16,214 nucleotides of DNA from Helicobacteraceae bacterium (GTDB lineage: Bacteria; Campylobacterota; Campylobacteria; Campylobacterales; Sulfurimonadaceae), in NCBI GenBank assembly GCA_027084065.1, contig JALWLR010000151.1, forward strand, positions 1-16,214, written 5' to 3'. Below the pieces are notes generated by a model. It saw nothing but the letters and a program-made list of their open reading frames with translations, was not told the origin of the DNA and made no database searches. A program made the translations under genes and the position numbers. Positions 7,527 to 13,961 of the stretch are shown piece by piece. How positions within the stretch are numbered: position 1 is the first letter of the stretch; every line of letters starts with the position of its first letter.

Positions 7527-9617
7527 GTGTTTGAAAATAAAAAGGCGATTTTATTTGATTTGGATGGTACGCTTATAGAGAGTGCGCCTGATCTTGCTTC
7601 GGCACTCAATGCTATGTTGGAACGTTTGGGGCATAGGGAGTTTTCTCAGCAAGAAATTCGTGCATGGATTGGAAACGGCGCTGCCGTACTTGTTCAAAGA
7701 GCGCTTCAAAAGGCGTTAGGACGTGAAGTAGAGATGAAAGAGGAGTATTTTAATGAAGCATTGAAGCTTTTTCTCTCTTTGTATGAGGAACGGATGTGTG
7801 TTGAGACTTATCTGTTTCCGATGGTACAAGAGACACTGCAGACTTTGAAAAATCATGGAAAGAAGATTGCTATTGTTACTAATAAACCATCGAAATTTAT
7901 CGAACCAATATTGGAAAATCTGCAAATATCGAAGTATGTAGACTATGTTGTAGGTGCAGATACTTTGAAGCATAAAAAACCGCATCCGGCTCCTTTGTTG
8001 CATGTATGCGATATATTTGGCATAGGAGTAAAAGAGGCTCTGATGGTTGGAGACTCTCGTAACGATGTCGAAGCGGCACGGGCGTGCGGGATGGATGTAG
8101 TCGGTGTCGATTATGGTTATAACTATGAACAAAGCATCGAAGATTTAAAGCCGGATGTCGTCGTTTCTGGCATCGAAGAAATCGTTTCTTTGGTTGGAAT
8201 AGCTCCAAGAGTTGCCGTTGTCGGTGGAGGAGTAGCCGGAAGCAGTGTAGCACTTCATTTGGCAAGAAAAGGTGCGAAGGTCGATTTGTTCGAGAAAAAA
8301 GAGTCTCTTATAGATGGTCCGCCCATGTGTCATCTGCATGCAGGAGGGAATCTTTACAGAGAGATAGATGACAAGCAGTGTCTTCAGCTTTTGCGAGAGT
8401 CTATTGAGTTTGTGCGATTTTATCCCGAAGGCATCGATCCTCGTCCGACTGTTATAGCTGTCCCTTTGGAAGATGGTGGTAGTATAGAAGAGCTTTTGCC
8501 AAGATTGAAAATGTTGCAAAAGGAGTATGCCCGTTTGGTGCAAGAGGATGAAGGCAACAAAGTTTTAGGCGAGGTGGAAGATTATTTTCAGCTCTTTTCC
8601 AAAGAGGAGATGTTGCGTTTACGTAAAAAAGAAGTATGTGAGCTCCCAACAAGTATGGAAGAGTGGATGATTCCATTTGCAAAATATATCGATTTGGATA
8701 AGATTCGTTTTCCTGTTTTGGTTGTGCAGGAGTTTGGCTTGAATCTTTTTCGACTGTCTGCTGCCGCCTCTTTGCGAGTAAAACAAAAGAGCAATATCAA
8801 TTTATACCTACAAAGCGAAGTAGTGCAGATTCAAGACAAGCAAGGAGAATTTGACCTAACTTATAAAAGTGGAAGAGAAACAAAGAGAAAGTCGTATGAC
8901 TACCTTGTCAATGCCGCCGGTTTTCAAAGCGGTGTCATTGATGATATGCTTGGTTTGCATGTAGAGCGGTTTGTTGAGTTCAAAGCCGCTTATGTTACAC
9001 ACTGGCAAAAAGTAAAAGAGCATAAGTGGCCGGAAATCATTTTTCACGGCAAAAGAGGTACACCTCAGGGGATGGCACAGTTTACACCCTATGCGGGTGG
9101 ATATGTGCAGTTGCATGGTATGACAAAAGAGATAACGCTTTTTGATAACGGGCTTGTAAAGAGTAGCGGGCTCTCCTCTTTGCCGAAATTACCACAGCTT
9201 TTGTTAGAGAAAATATTGAAGAGCTGGGATGAGAAGAGCGTAAAGGAGCGTACAACAAAGGCAATAAAACATGCAGCACGCTACATACCGGCACTTTTGG
9301 ATGCGGACGACGCTTACAAACCTTTGTACGGTGCGCAGCAAATTCCCGGAAAAGATCATACGCTAAGAGCTGCTGAGTTTTCATTTGAGGGGAATCGCTA
9401 TGCACGTTGTGAAATCGTCAAAGTCTCTTCCGTTGTGGCTATGGCGGAGGCGATATATGTTCGTTTACGTATGCTTGGATTTTTGCAAAAAGAAAAGGAG
9501 GAAACGACAGCGGACGAAGAGTGCATCGATGAAAAAAAGCTTGCCGCTTTGGTGCGTGATTTGGCAAAGCGACGGGGCTACCCTGCTAAGATGGCAGAGT
9601 TGTATGCAAGAGACTGA
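7527..9617 (+). CDS. fusion of Gph-like HAD phosphatase and FAD-dependent oxidoreductase
   Basis: Residues 1 to about 222 form a complete phosphoglycolate-phosphatase-like HAD domain: D11-L-D-G-T motif I, T118-N in IVTNKP, K151 in HKKPHP, and GD176SRND180 motif IV. A new fold then begins with the dinucleotide motif G233-G-G-V-A-G238 and acidic E256 ending strand beta-2, typical of FAD oxidoreductases of the DAO/malate-quinone oxidoreductase type. The blocks PPMCHLHAGGNLYREI, LVNAAGF and AQFTPYAGGYVQLHGMT follow, and a charged tail of about 40 residues ends the chain. The first domain would remove phosphate from 2-phosphoglycolate; the substrate of the second is unknown. No ATG or ribosome binding site is seen at the junction, so a single 696-residue product is likely. 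The start is GTG with AAGGGA upstream. Confidence 0.82.
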   Translation: MFENKKAILFDLDGTLIESAPDLASALNAMLERLGHREFSQQEIRAWIGNGAAVLVQRALQKALGREVEMKEEYFNEALKLFLSLYEERMCVETYLFPMVQETLQTLKNHGKKIAIVTNKPSKFIEPILENLQISKYVDYVVGADTLKHKKPHPAPLLHVCDIFGIGVKEALMVGDSRNDVEAARACGMDVVGVDYGYNYEQSIEDLKPDVVVSGIEEIVSLVGIAPRVAVVGGGVAGSSVALHLARKGAKVDLFEKKESLIDGPPMCHLHAGGNLYREIDDKQCLQLLRESIEFVRFYPEGIDPRPTVIAVPLEDGGSIEELLPRLKMLQKEYARLVQEDEGNKVLGEVEDYFQLFSKEEMLRLRKKEVCELPTSMEEWMIPFAKYIDLDKIRFPVLVVQEFGLNLFRLSAAASLRVKQKSNINLYLQSEVVQIQDKQGEFDLTYKSGRETKRKSYDYLVNAAGFQSGVIDDMLGLHVERFVEFKAAYVTHWQKVKEHKWPEIIFHGKRGTPQGMAQFTPYAGGYVQLHGMTKEITLFDNGLVKSSGLSSLPKLPQLLLEKILKSWDEKSVKERTTKAIKHAARYIPALLDADDAYKPLYGAQQIPGKDHTLRAAEFSFEGNRYARCEIVKVSSVVAMAEAIYVRLRMLGFLQKEKEETTADEECIDEKKLAALVRDLAKRRGYPAKMAELYARD

Positions 9618-9621
9618 ACAA

Positions 9622-10083
9622 TTACTGAAAATCTTTTTTAGCGATCTCCAAAGCCTGATTGAAAGTCATAATTTTGCCGCCTCGTAAGCGTTGAAACTCT
9701 TTGGCATCGGAGAGATTTTTAAAGGCATATTTGCTTGTGCGGCTCATAGTTCCTTTGACACGGCTTCCGACTACATAGTAGGCTTTTTTTGCATCTATCC
9801 ATTTGAGGGATTTTGCATCGACGACTTTGATGTCTGTAATGTTTTTTGCTTTTTGCATTGTTTCTGCTAGACAGTGCATGGAGCAGAACTGTTTTGTCTT
9901 TCCGTTTACTTTTGCTGCGTGGGATGTTTTGTAAAAAAGAACAAGATCCATTCCGCAACTGTTGCAGTAACGTGCATTTTCCCCTTTTTGAAGCAGTTTA
10001 GCTTGATGAGGCTCTACGGTTTGAAACATAGCTGCTTGGGCGAGTGTACCTAGTAGTAGAAGAAGTGAAAAAAACTTTTTCAT
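9622..10083 (-). CDS. NosL-like periplasmic metal-site protein
   Basis: The 153-residue protein has a Sec signal peptide (residues 1-17, LGTLAQA|A) and no lipobox cysteine, unlike classic NosL lipoproteins. The NosL signature is present as C40-N-S-C43-G-M-D, followed by a second cluster C67-S-M-H-C71 and the later YYVVGSRVKGTMSRTSKYAF and GGKIMTFNQAL blocks. NosL family proteins bind copper(I) for assembly of nitrous oxide reductase, but many NosL-like proteins occur outside nos clusters, and no nos gene is present here. It is preceded by AAGGAAA. It is divergent from a thioredoxin-like gene and converges on the fusion gene with a gap of only 4 nt. A copper or thiol-redox role for the pair is an inference. 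Confidence 0.75.
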   Translation of the reverse strand: MKKFFSLLLLLGTLAQAAMFQTVEPHQAKLLQKGENARYCNSCGMDLVLFYKTSHAAKVNGKTKQFCSMHCLAETMQKAKNITDIKVVDAKSLKWIDAKKAYYVVGSRVKGTMSRTSKYAFKNLSDAKEFQRLRGGKIMTFNQALEIAKKDFQ

Positions 10084-10134
10084 TATTTTTCCTTGAAGTG
10101 GATTTTCCGCTATTTAATTCGGATTATTGGCTTA

Positions 10135-10158
10135 ATTGTAGTGAAAATTCATTACAAT
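10135..10158. promoter_or_regulatory. divergent promoters inside a near-palindrome
   Basis: Left arm ATTGTAGTGAA (10135-10145) and right arm TTCATTACAAT (10148-10158), separated by AA, are complementary at 10 of 11 positions. Each arm carries a TACAAT -10 box: on the - strand at 10135-10140 for the NosL-like gene, on the + strand at 10153-10158 for the thioredoxin gene. The two promoters point away from each other and overlap in the same 24 bp, so one bound dimeric regulator could control both. Confidence 0.6.
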
Positions 10159-10165
10159 AGCATTA

Positions 10166-10618
10166 ATGAAAAAAAGAATAAAAGATTATTTTTTTGAGGC
10201 GGTAATGTTCCTCATACTTCTTTTTGTAGTTTCAAGCATAGTATCGTACTATCGATACTCACAGATGAACATGGATGATTCTATCTGTAAGAATGGGGCG
10301 CGTATTGTCTACTTTTGGGGTTCATGGTGCCCGGTTTGCAAGATGGAGTCTCCCAATATAGATCGTATCGCAAAACATTTCAAGGTTGAGAGTTTCGCTG
10401 TCAAATCTGGAGATGTAAAGAGCGTAGAATCCTACATGCAAAACGCTGGTTATGATTTTCTTTATAATGTGGATGAGCGAGGAGAAATTGCCCATAAATA
10501 TGGAGTCAATGTTTTTCCAACACTGGTCTTTTGCAAAGATGGTCGACCTTTTTTGGTAGAAAGCGGATATGTGACGACCCTTGGTATTGCTATAAGGGCA
10601 TGGCTTTCAGGCTTATGA
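10166..10618 (+). CDS. membrane-anchored thioredoxin-like protein (ScsD/TlpA-like)
   Basis: The 150-residue protein has a short basic N-terminus, one membrane anchor (about 13-29), and a periplasmic thioredoxin fold with active site W54-C55-P-V-C58-K and the cis-proline segment VFP118T. Extra cysteines are C41 and C123. It should act in periplasmic disulfide reduction or isomerisation. Two starts compete. ATG at 10166 gives the KKRIKDYFFEAV tail expected before the anchor, but has no ribosome binding site and sits at the predicted transcription start. ATG at 10205 (M14) has GAGG (10196-10199) ahead and would give 137 residues. The first is preferred on protein grounds. The 3' end overlaps the convergent HD-GYP gene by 6 nt. 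Confidence 0.82.
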   Translation: MKKRIKDYFFEAVMFLILLFVVSSIVSYYRYSQMNMDDSICKNGARIVYFWGSWCPVCKMESPNIDRIAKHFKVESFAVKSGDVKSVESYMQNAGYDFLYNVDERGEIAHKYGVNVFPTLVFCKDGRPFLVESGYVTTLGIAIRAWLSGL

Positions 10619-11698
10619 AAAGAGTTTTTCAAGCCAGCCTCTCTTTTTTGGCACTCTCTTTTTGTTGGTGGCAAGTTGACTGAGATGTATATCATAAAGA
10701 GCCAGAAATTCGTGAATATTTTCTATAAGCAGATCTACAAGCCGTGGGTCGAAATGTTTTCCCCGTTCTGCTTCGAAAAAATCAAGAATTTTGTTGATGT
10801 TCCACTCCTCTTTATAGCTTCTTTGTGAGGAGAGAGCATCAAAAACATCGGCAATGGCGACTATACGCGCATAGATGTGTATCTCCTCGCCTTTTAGTCC
10901 TTGGGGATAACCGGTGCCGTCATATTTTTCATGATGCTCTTTTGCGACAATTTTGGCAACCTTAAAAAGAGGAAGTTTGACACCTTCGAGCATAGCAGCG
11001 CCTATAACAGGGTGTTTTTTGATCTCTTCGAACTCTTTTGCGGTAAGTTTCTCTTCTTTATGTAAAATATAGTCTTTTACACCGATTTTACCGATGTCGT
11101 GAAGGTAAGAGGCATATTTCAGTGTTCGAGCTTCCTGCTCTTCGATGCCATATTTCTTTGCCAGGATGTAGGTCACTTCCGCAACTCTGCGTACATGCTG
11201 ATATGTTTCTGCAGAGTGTCCTTCGGCTATGCCTCCAAGCATACGCATCAGGTGGATTTGTGCTTCTAGCATTTCATGAGTTCTTTGCTCTACCTCTTTT
11301 TCAAGGTTTTTTTCATAATGCCTTATTTTCAATGCTGCCTTGACTCGTGCTAATAATTCCTCTTTGAAGTAGGGTTTGCGGATGTAGTCTATGCCTCCTA
11401 CATCAAATGCTTTTGTCAGAACTTTTTTATCGTTACTTGCTGTTAGGAAAATGACGGGAATAGCTGCCGTTTTAGGGTCTACCTTCAGATAGCGACACAC
11501 TTCGAGTCCACTGATTTCCGGCATCATTATATCGAGAAGAAGAAGGTCGAATTCTTGCTCTTTGACCATTTTGAGGGCTTCGTAGCCATCACTTGACGTT
11601 GTTATATCGTAGCCTTCGTGTTGTAAAATGGAAACTAAAATTTTTACATTCTCTTTGACATCGTCGACGATAAGAATACGTGGAGGGTTCTCTAGCAC
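10613..11698 (-). CDS. response regulator with HD-GYP domain
   Basis: Residues 1-120 are a CheY-like receiver with phosphoacceptor D56, conserved T86 and K108. A helical linker follows (about 122-155), then an HD-GYP domain with H200-D201 (HDIGKIG), H255-H256, and D260-G-T-G-Y-P265, all metal- and substrate-site motifs intact. It is therefore a likely active phosphodiesterase degrading cyclic di-GMP, controlled by phosphorylation, like RpfG. No partner histidine kinase is adjacent. The start is GTG (11696-11698) with AAAGG upstream. The length of 361 residues fits the class. The C-terminal tail (KKRVPKKRGWLEKLFS) is basic. Confidence 0.93.
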   Translation of the reverse strand: MLENPPRILIVDDVKENVKILVSILQHEGYDITTSSDGYEALKMVKEQEFDLLLLDIMMPEISGLEVCRYLKVDPKTAAIPVIFLTASNDKKVLTKAFDVGGIDYIRKPYFKEELLARVKAALKIRHYEKNLEKEVEQRTHEMLEAQIHLMRMLGGIAEGHSAETYQHVRRVAEVTYILAKKYGIEEQEARTLKYASYLHDIGKIGVKDYILHKEEKLTAKEFEEIKKHPVIGAAMLEGVKLPLFKVAKIVAKEHHEKYDGTGYPQGLKGEEIHIYARIVAIADVFDALSSQRSYKEEWNINKILDFFEAERGKHFDPRLVDLLIENIHEFLALYDIHLSQLATNKKRVPKKRGWLEKLFS

Positions 11699-11732
11699 TG
11701 TTGCCTTTCAAAATAGGTGGTACAATACGCTA

Positions 11733-11738
11733 ATTATA
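11733..11738 (-). promoter_or_regulatory. promoter -10 box of the HD-GYP gene
   Basis: TATAAT on the - strand at 11733-11738, about 35 nt ahead of the GTG start; transcription would begin near 11726. Confidence 0.55.
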
Positions 11739-11778
11739 ATTCTTTAGGTTTAAAAAAAAGTTAGAAAGCGATGAAAAT

Positions 11779-11848
11779 CTATGTTAAAATAGCAAATATG
11801 TAAACGATAAATTAACATAGCTTCAAATTAATTGCTTTATATAAGCAA
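11779..11848 (+). promoter_or_regulatory. promoter region and inverted repeats ahead of the ZapB-like gene
   Basis: A -10-like TAAAAT (11785-11790) overlaps the left arm of a perfect 9-bp inverted repeat, CTATGTTAA (11779-11787) and TTAACATAG (11812-11820), with a 24-nt spacer. A second repeat, TTGCTT (11832-11837) and AAGCAA (11843-11848), follows before the ribosome binding site AGGAG (11866-11870). These could be operators or leader stems. Confidence 0.45.
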
Positions 11849-11883
11849 ATCAATGGTTGAAAAATAGGAGAGACAATAAAACA

Positions 11884-12102
11884 ATGAGTGTGTTGGAAAA
11901 ACTTGGAAAAAAAATAGATGAGATATTGGCAAAAATAACAATGCTCAAGGAGGAAAATGAAAATCTTCGTCAACAGTTGGTCAATGCCAAAGCAGAATGT
12001 GAACTAAAAAATGTGGAGATCCAGAGACTTCAAGAGATCAATGCGCAAAAAGAGCATGAAATTGAAGAGATCGTTTATAAAATAGAATCGATGATGGGAT
12101 AG
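11884..12102 (+). CDS. short coiled-coil protein, ZapB-like
   Basis: From the ATG at 11884 the protein has 72 residues: MSVLEKLGKKIDEILAKITMLKEENENLRQQL and on, almost entirely one charged coiled coil rich in Leu/Ile heptads, ending KIESMMG. Size, composition and the pattern LEKL...ITxLKxExxxL resemble ZapB, the FtsZ-ring-associated coiled-coil protein. Short coiled coils are easy to over-assign, so this remains a tentative match. An upstream in-frame TTG at 11857 is not chosen because AGGAG lies between it and the ATG. It is followed after 9 nt by the next small gene, probably co-transcribed. Confidence 0.65.
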   Translation: MSVLEKLGKKIDEILAKITMLKEENENLRQQLVNAKAECELKNVEIQRLQEINAQKEHEIEEIVYKIESMMG

Positions 12103-12111
12103 TGACTCTTT

Positions 12112-12345
12112 ATGCAATATATTCTTTGTGTCAATAATCGTTATTTTAAAATCGATATAGAAGATAGGGAGTTTTTGGACTTTTTAAAACAAAGCAGTAG
12201 TGAAGATTTCCCTCAAGAGTGTGTCAATGAAAAGGAGCTTTTGCAAGGTTACATTAAAAAAACATCTCAATTATATGAAAAAGAGCAACAAATTAAAGAA
12301 CTTTTAGAGCGGCTTGAAGTTGATTTAAGCAAAGATGGGGTATAA
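12112..12345 (+). CDS. small hypothetical protein downstream of the ZapB-like gene
   Basis: A 77-residue protein is predicted, with an N-terminal beta-like stretch (MQYILCVNNRYFKIDIEDREFLDFLKQ) and a C-terminal helix (about 45-72, YEKEQQIKELLERLE) likely to form a coiled coil. The layout recalls ZapA in outline (short N-terminal strands then a helix), but no ZapA signature residue is recognised. It starts 9 nt after the stop of the ZapB-like gene without a clear ribosome binding site, which suggests coupling to that gene. Its TAA stop sits inside the -10 box of the following tRNA gene. Confidence 0.6.
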   Translation: MQYILCVNNRYFKIDIEDREFLDFLKQSSSEDFPQECVNEKELLQGYIKKTSQLYEKEQQIKELLERLEVDLSKDGV

Positions 12346-12346
12346 T
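12341..12346 (+). promoter_or_regulatory. tRNA-Arg promoter -10 box
   Basis: TATAAT at 12341-12346 contains the TAA stop of the upstream gene. TTGATT (12320-12325) with a 15-nt spacer may serve as a weak -35. Transcription would begin near 12353, about 13 nt before the mature tRNA. Confidence 0.6.
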
Positions 12347-12365
12347 TCCAACCTACAAACAAAAT

Positions 12366-12442
12366 GCGTCCGTAGCTCAGCTGGATAGAGCACTGGTTTG
12401 CGGTACCAGCGGTCTCAGGTTCGAATCCTGACGGGCGCGCCA
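12366..12442 (+). tRNA. tRNA-Arg (anticodon GCG)
   Basis: A full cloverleaf of 77 nt with encoded CCA is seen. The acceptor GCGTCCG pairs with CGGGCGC (one G-U pair). The D arm is GCTC/GAGC with AGCTGGATA. The anticodon stem CTGGT (12393-12397) pairs with ACCAG (12405-12409) around loop TTGCGGT, giving anticodon GCG at 12400-12402. The T arm TCAGG-TTCGAAT-CCTGA follows. Adenosine after GG in the D loop (A20), C35 and discriminator G73 agree with arginine identity. It reads CGC and CGU. It lies at the border to the accessory block on its 3' side. Confidence 0.95.
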
Positions 12443-13087
12443 TCTGAAACCCCCTAAATTACGAGCTTTCAAGAGATTTTTAAAAAGCACTTTTTGTTTA
12501 AGGTTTGGTCACACCCCACTTTATACCCCACTTTTTGAATGCGGTTTTTACGGTTTGCAATTTCGATGAGGTCTTTGTAATACATTGTTCAAAAAAATGA
12601 ACTAAAAACGCTCCAAAAATGAACTACACTTCAAAGGCAAGCCTCCAAAGTACCGACATAGCGGCATATCATTAGTTCAGTTCATTAGCAAAAAAATTTC
12701 AACTATTGAGAGAGCTCGGGGCGACGACGACCCCTAACGGAGTGAAAATCTTTTAAAGGACCCTTGCAACTTTTTGCAACTTGTTACCGTGTTTCCTTTT
12801 GTTTCCTTTGCCGTTTCGTTGTTTTATTCTAAGCTTTACCCAAACATAGCAAAAATAATCACTGCAATAGCCCTAAAAGCTCCTATCTCTCTTTAGATGT
12901 AAATCTATGCTTTTGAGATAAAAAGGACTTGTAGCTTAAATATGAGGTTTGTATATTCTTTTTTTACTGCCGCCATTTTTGGCTTAAGTGAGGTTTCAGA
13001 TTGCGGGGTGTGATGAAGTGGCGGGTGTGAGGTACCGCCACCTCTAAGATTGACTTAAAGCATTTTTGCGTTCATGGTCAAAAGTTT
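12443..13087. other. gene-poor, repeat-rich spacer between tRNA and accessory operon
   Basis: No convincing gene is present in 645 bp. The longest tempting frame is a 38-codon one on the - strand (12469-12585) with no ribosome binding site. It contains CCCCACTTT twice (12514-12522 and 12527-12535), AAAAATGAACTA twice at 22-bp spacing (12593-12604, 12615-12626) plus an inverted AGTTCATT (12679-12686), TTGCAACTT twice at 10-bp spacing (12764-12772, 12774-12782), and GTTTCCTTT twice at 10-bp spacing (12791-12799, 12801-12809). A GTGGCGG/CCGCCAC hairpin lies at 13018-13041. Its position next to a tRNA 3' end suggests the end region of an integrated element, perhaps with protein-binding repeats. 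Confidence 0.5.
13018..13041 (-). terminator. GC-rich hairpin after the accessory operon
   Basis: GTGGCGG (13018-13024) and CCGCCAC (13035-13041) form a perfect 7-bp stem with a 10-nt loop, 46 nt past the last stop codon on the - strand. No T-run follows on that strand, so it is a possible transcript end or RNA-protective hairpin, not a classic terminator. Confidence 0.35.
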
Positions 13088-13423
13088 TTACCATTCATAA
13101 TCGGCATACTGTTTCGCCAGATCGGCATTGTTCGTTCTTTGTATGCGCTCTTTGCCATAGAGTCCGCTATCGTTGTTCAGTGCTACTATTGCGTTTTCGT
13201 CAAGTTGGTTTATCACTTTACTTATCTGATGGATATTGCGATTGACCTCCATTGTGTAGAGTGCAAATATTTCTCTTGCCGTCTTAAGGTCGAATGTAAA
13301 CTCATCATCGTTCATCAGCTGTGCAAAGCTCTCGATATCCTCTCTCAAACTTTTATGTATCATTTCCAAATGTTTGATCTCCATATCGTATATGTGAAAT
13401 CTATCTAACTGTAACTTCTTCAT
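13088..13423 (-). CDS. small helical protein of the accessory block (111 aa)
   Basis: From the ATG at 13423, preceded by GAGGAG, the protein reads MKKLQLDRFHIYDMEIKHLEMIHKSLREDIESFAQLMNDDEF and is mostly helical and charged, ending QYADYEW. A start 11 codons upstream is possible but lacks a ribosome binding site. No family is recognised. The central segment (SFAQLMNDDEFTFDLKTAREIFALYTMEVNRNIHQI) has the same outline as two neighbours: a helix, an acidic turn, then a long helix. The first 23 nt overlap the upstream gene, so it is translationally coupled. It is the last gene of the - strand operon. Confidence 0.65.
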   Translation of the reverse strand: MKKLQLDRFHIYDMEIKHLEMIHKSLREDIESFAQLMNDDEFTFDLKTAREIFALYTMEVNRNIHQISKVINQLDENAIVALNNDSGLYGKERIQRTNNADLAKQYADYEW

Positions 13424-13724
13424 CGCTTCGTCTCCTCTCGTTCGTTGACACCGCATCGGTTACTATCGTCTCGTATCTCATAAAGTCGCCCATATACTCA
13501 ATATTCGGCTTGAGTTCTTCCAACTGCTCTATGCCAAAAGATAACGCCACTTGCAGCGCATAGTAAGCATATTTATCCCATTTATTACTACCTGCGTCCG
13601 CTGATAATTCCAACGACCCCAAGAGATTGTGAACGCCCTTGATTACATCCAGCCTCTCGTCAATATCATCTGGGGTTACAAACTTTCCAAAGTCTATGTT
13701 TGGGTTTTGTGGTTTTTGTTTCAT
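13401..13724 (-). CDS. accessory protein of unknown function (107 aa)
   Basis: The protein begins MKQKPQNPNIDFGKFVTPDDIDERLDVIKGVHNLLGSLELSADAGSNKWDKYAYYALQVALSFGIEQLEEL; two helices are probably separated by the SADAGSNKWDKY turn. The C-terminal end (STNERRRSDEEVTVR) is charged. AAGGAG inside the end of the preceding gene serves as its ribosome binding site, with only 3 nt between the genes. No family is recognised. The pattern KGxxxLL...Y.A.QxxxxxxxxxLEE resembles the 67-residue protein further upstream in the operon, so the two may be distant paralogues. Confidence 0.65.
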   Translation of the reverse strand: MKQKPQNPNIDFGKFVTPDDIDERLDVIKGVHNLLGSLELSADAGSNKWDKYAYYALQVALSFGIEQLEELKPNIEYMGDFMRYETIVTDAVSTNERRRSDEEVTVR

Positions 13725-13727
13725 TTT

Positions 13728-13961
13728 TTACGCTCCTTTTTTGAGTTCCAGTTGTTTTCTCATAATCACATCGATACCACCGATCAGATCAAAATCAAGC
13801 ACGGTAATGCCAATCTCTTCACAATATCCGTAAACCTTTCCAGTATCGTTATGCTGTACGATAGAATTGATTTTCATCAAGTATTCGTAACCGTCTGATT
13901 TATCAGCCCCGAATACTCCATCAAGTTCCGCAATAACCGTAAAATCTGCTTTGTTTTTCAT
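13728..13961 (-). CDS. accessory protein of unknown function (77 aa)
   Basis: The protein reads MKNKADFTVIAELDGVFGADKSDGYEYLMKINSIVQHNDTGKVYGYCEEIGITVLDFDLIGGIDVIMRKQLELKKGA, with a predicted alpha/beta mix and one cysteine. AAAGGAG precedes the ATG, which overlaps the stop of the previous gene as ATGA (13958-13961). No family is recognised. Phage-like cassette organisation suggests a small host-interaction or replication-accessory protein, but nothing in the sequence fixes this. Confidence 0.65.
   Translation of the reverse strand: MKNKADFTVIAELDGVFGADKSDGYEYLMKINSIVQHNDTGKVYGYCEEIGITVLDFDLIGGIDVIMRKQLELKKGA

Noticed and set aside
7716..8265. long - strand frames inside the Gph/FAD gene
   Set aside because: Cys/His/Arg-rich shadow translations of a strongly supported gene; no start signals.
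12482..12495. AAAAAG-CA-CTTTTT as a terminator for the tRNA gene
   Set aside because: Stem is nearly all A/T pairs and too weak to support a claim, although the T-run makes it tempting.
12905..12976. 23-codon - strand frame (MAAVKKEYTNLIFKLQVLFISKA)
   Set aside because: No ribosome binding site and too short to separate from chance.
13456..13456. upstream ATG for the 111-residue accessory gene
   Set aside because: No ribosome binding site there, while GAGGAG stands directly before the ATG at 13423.
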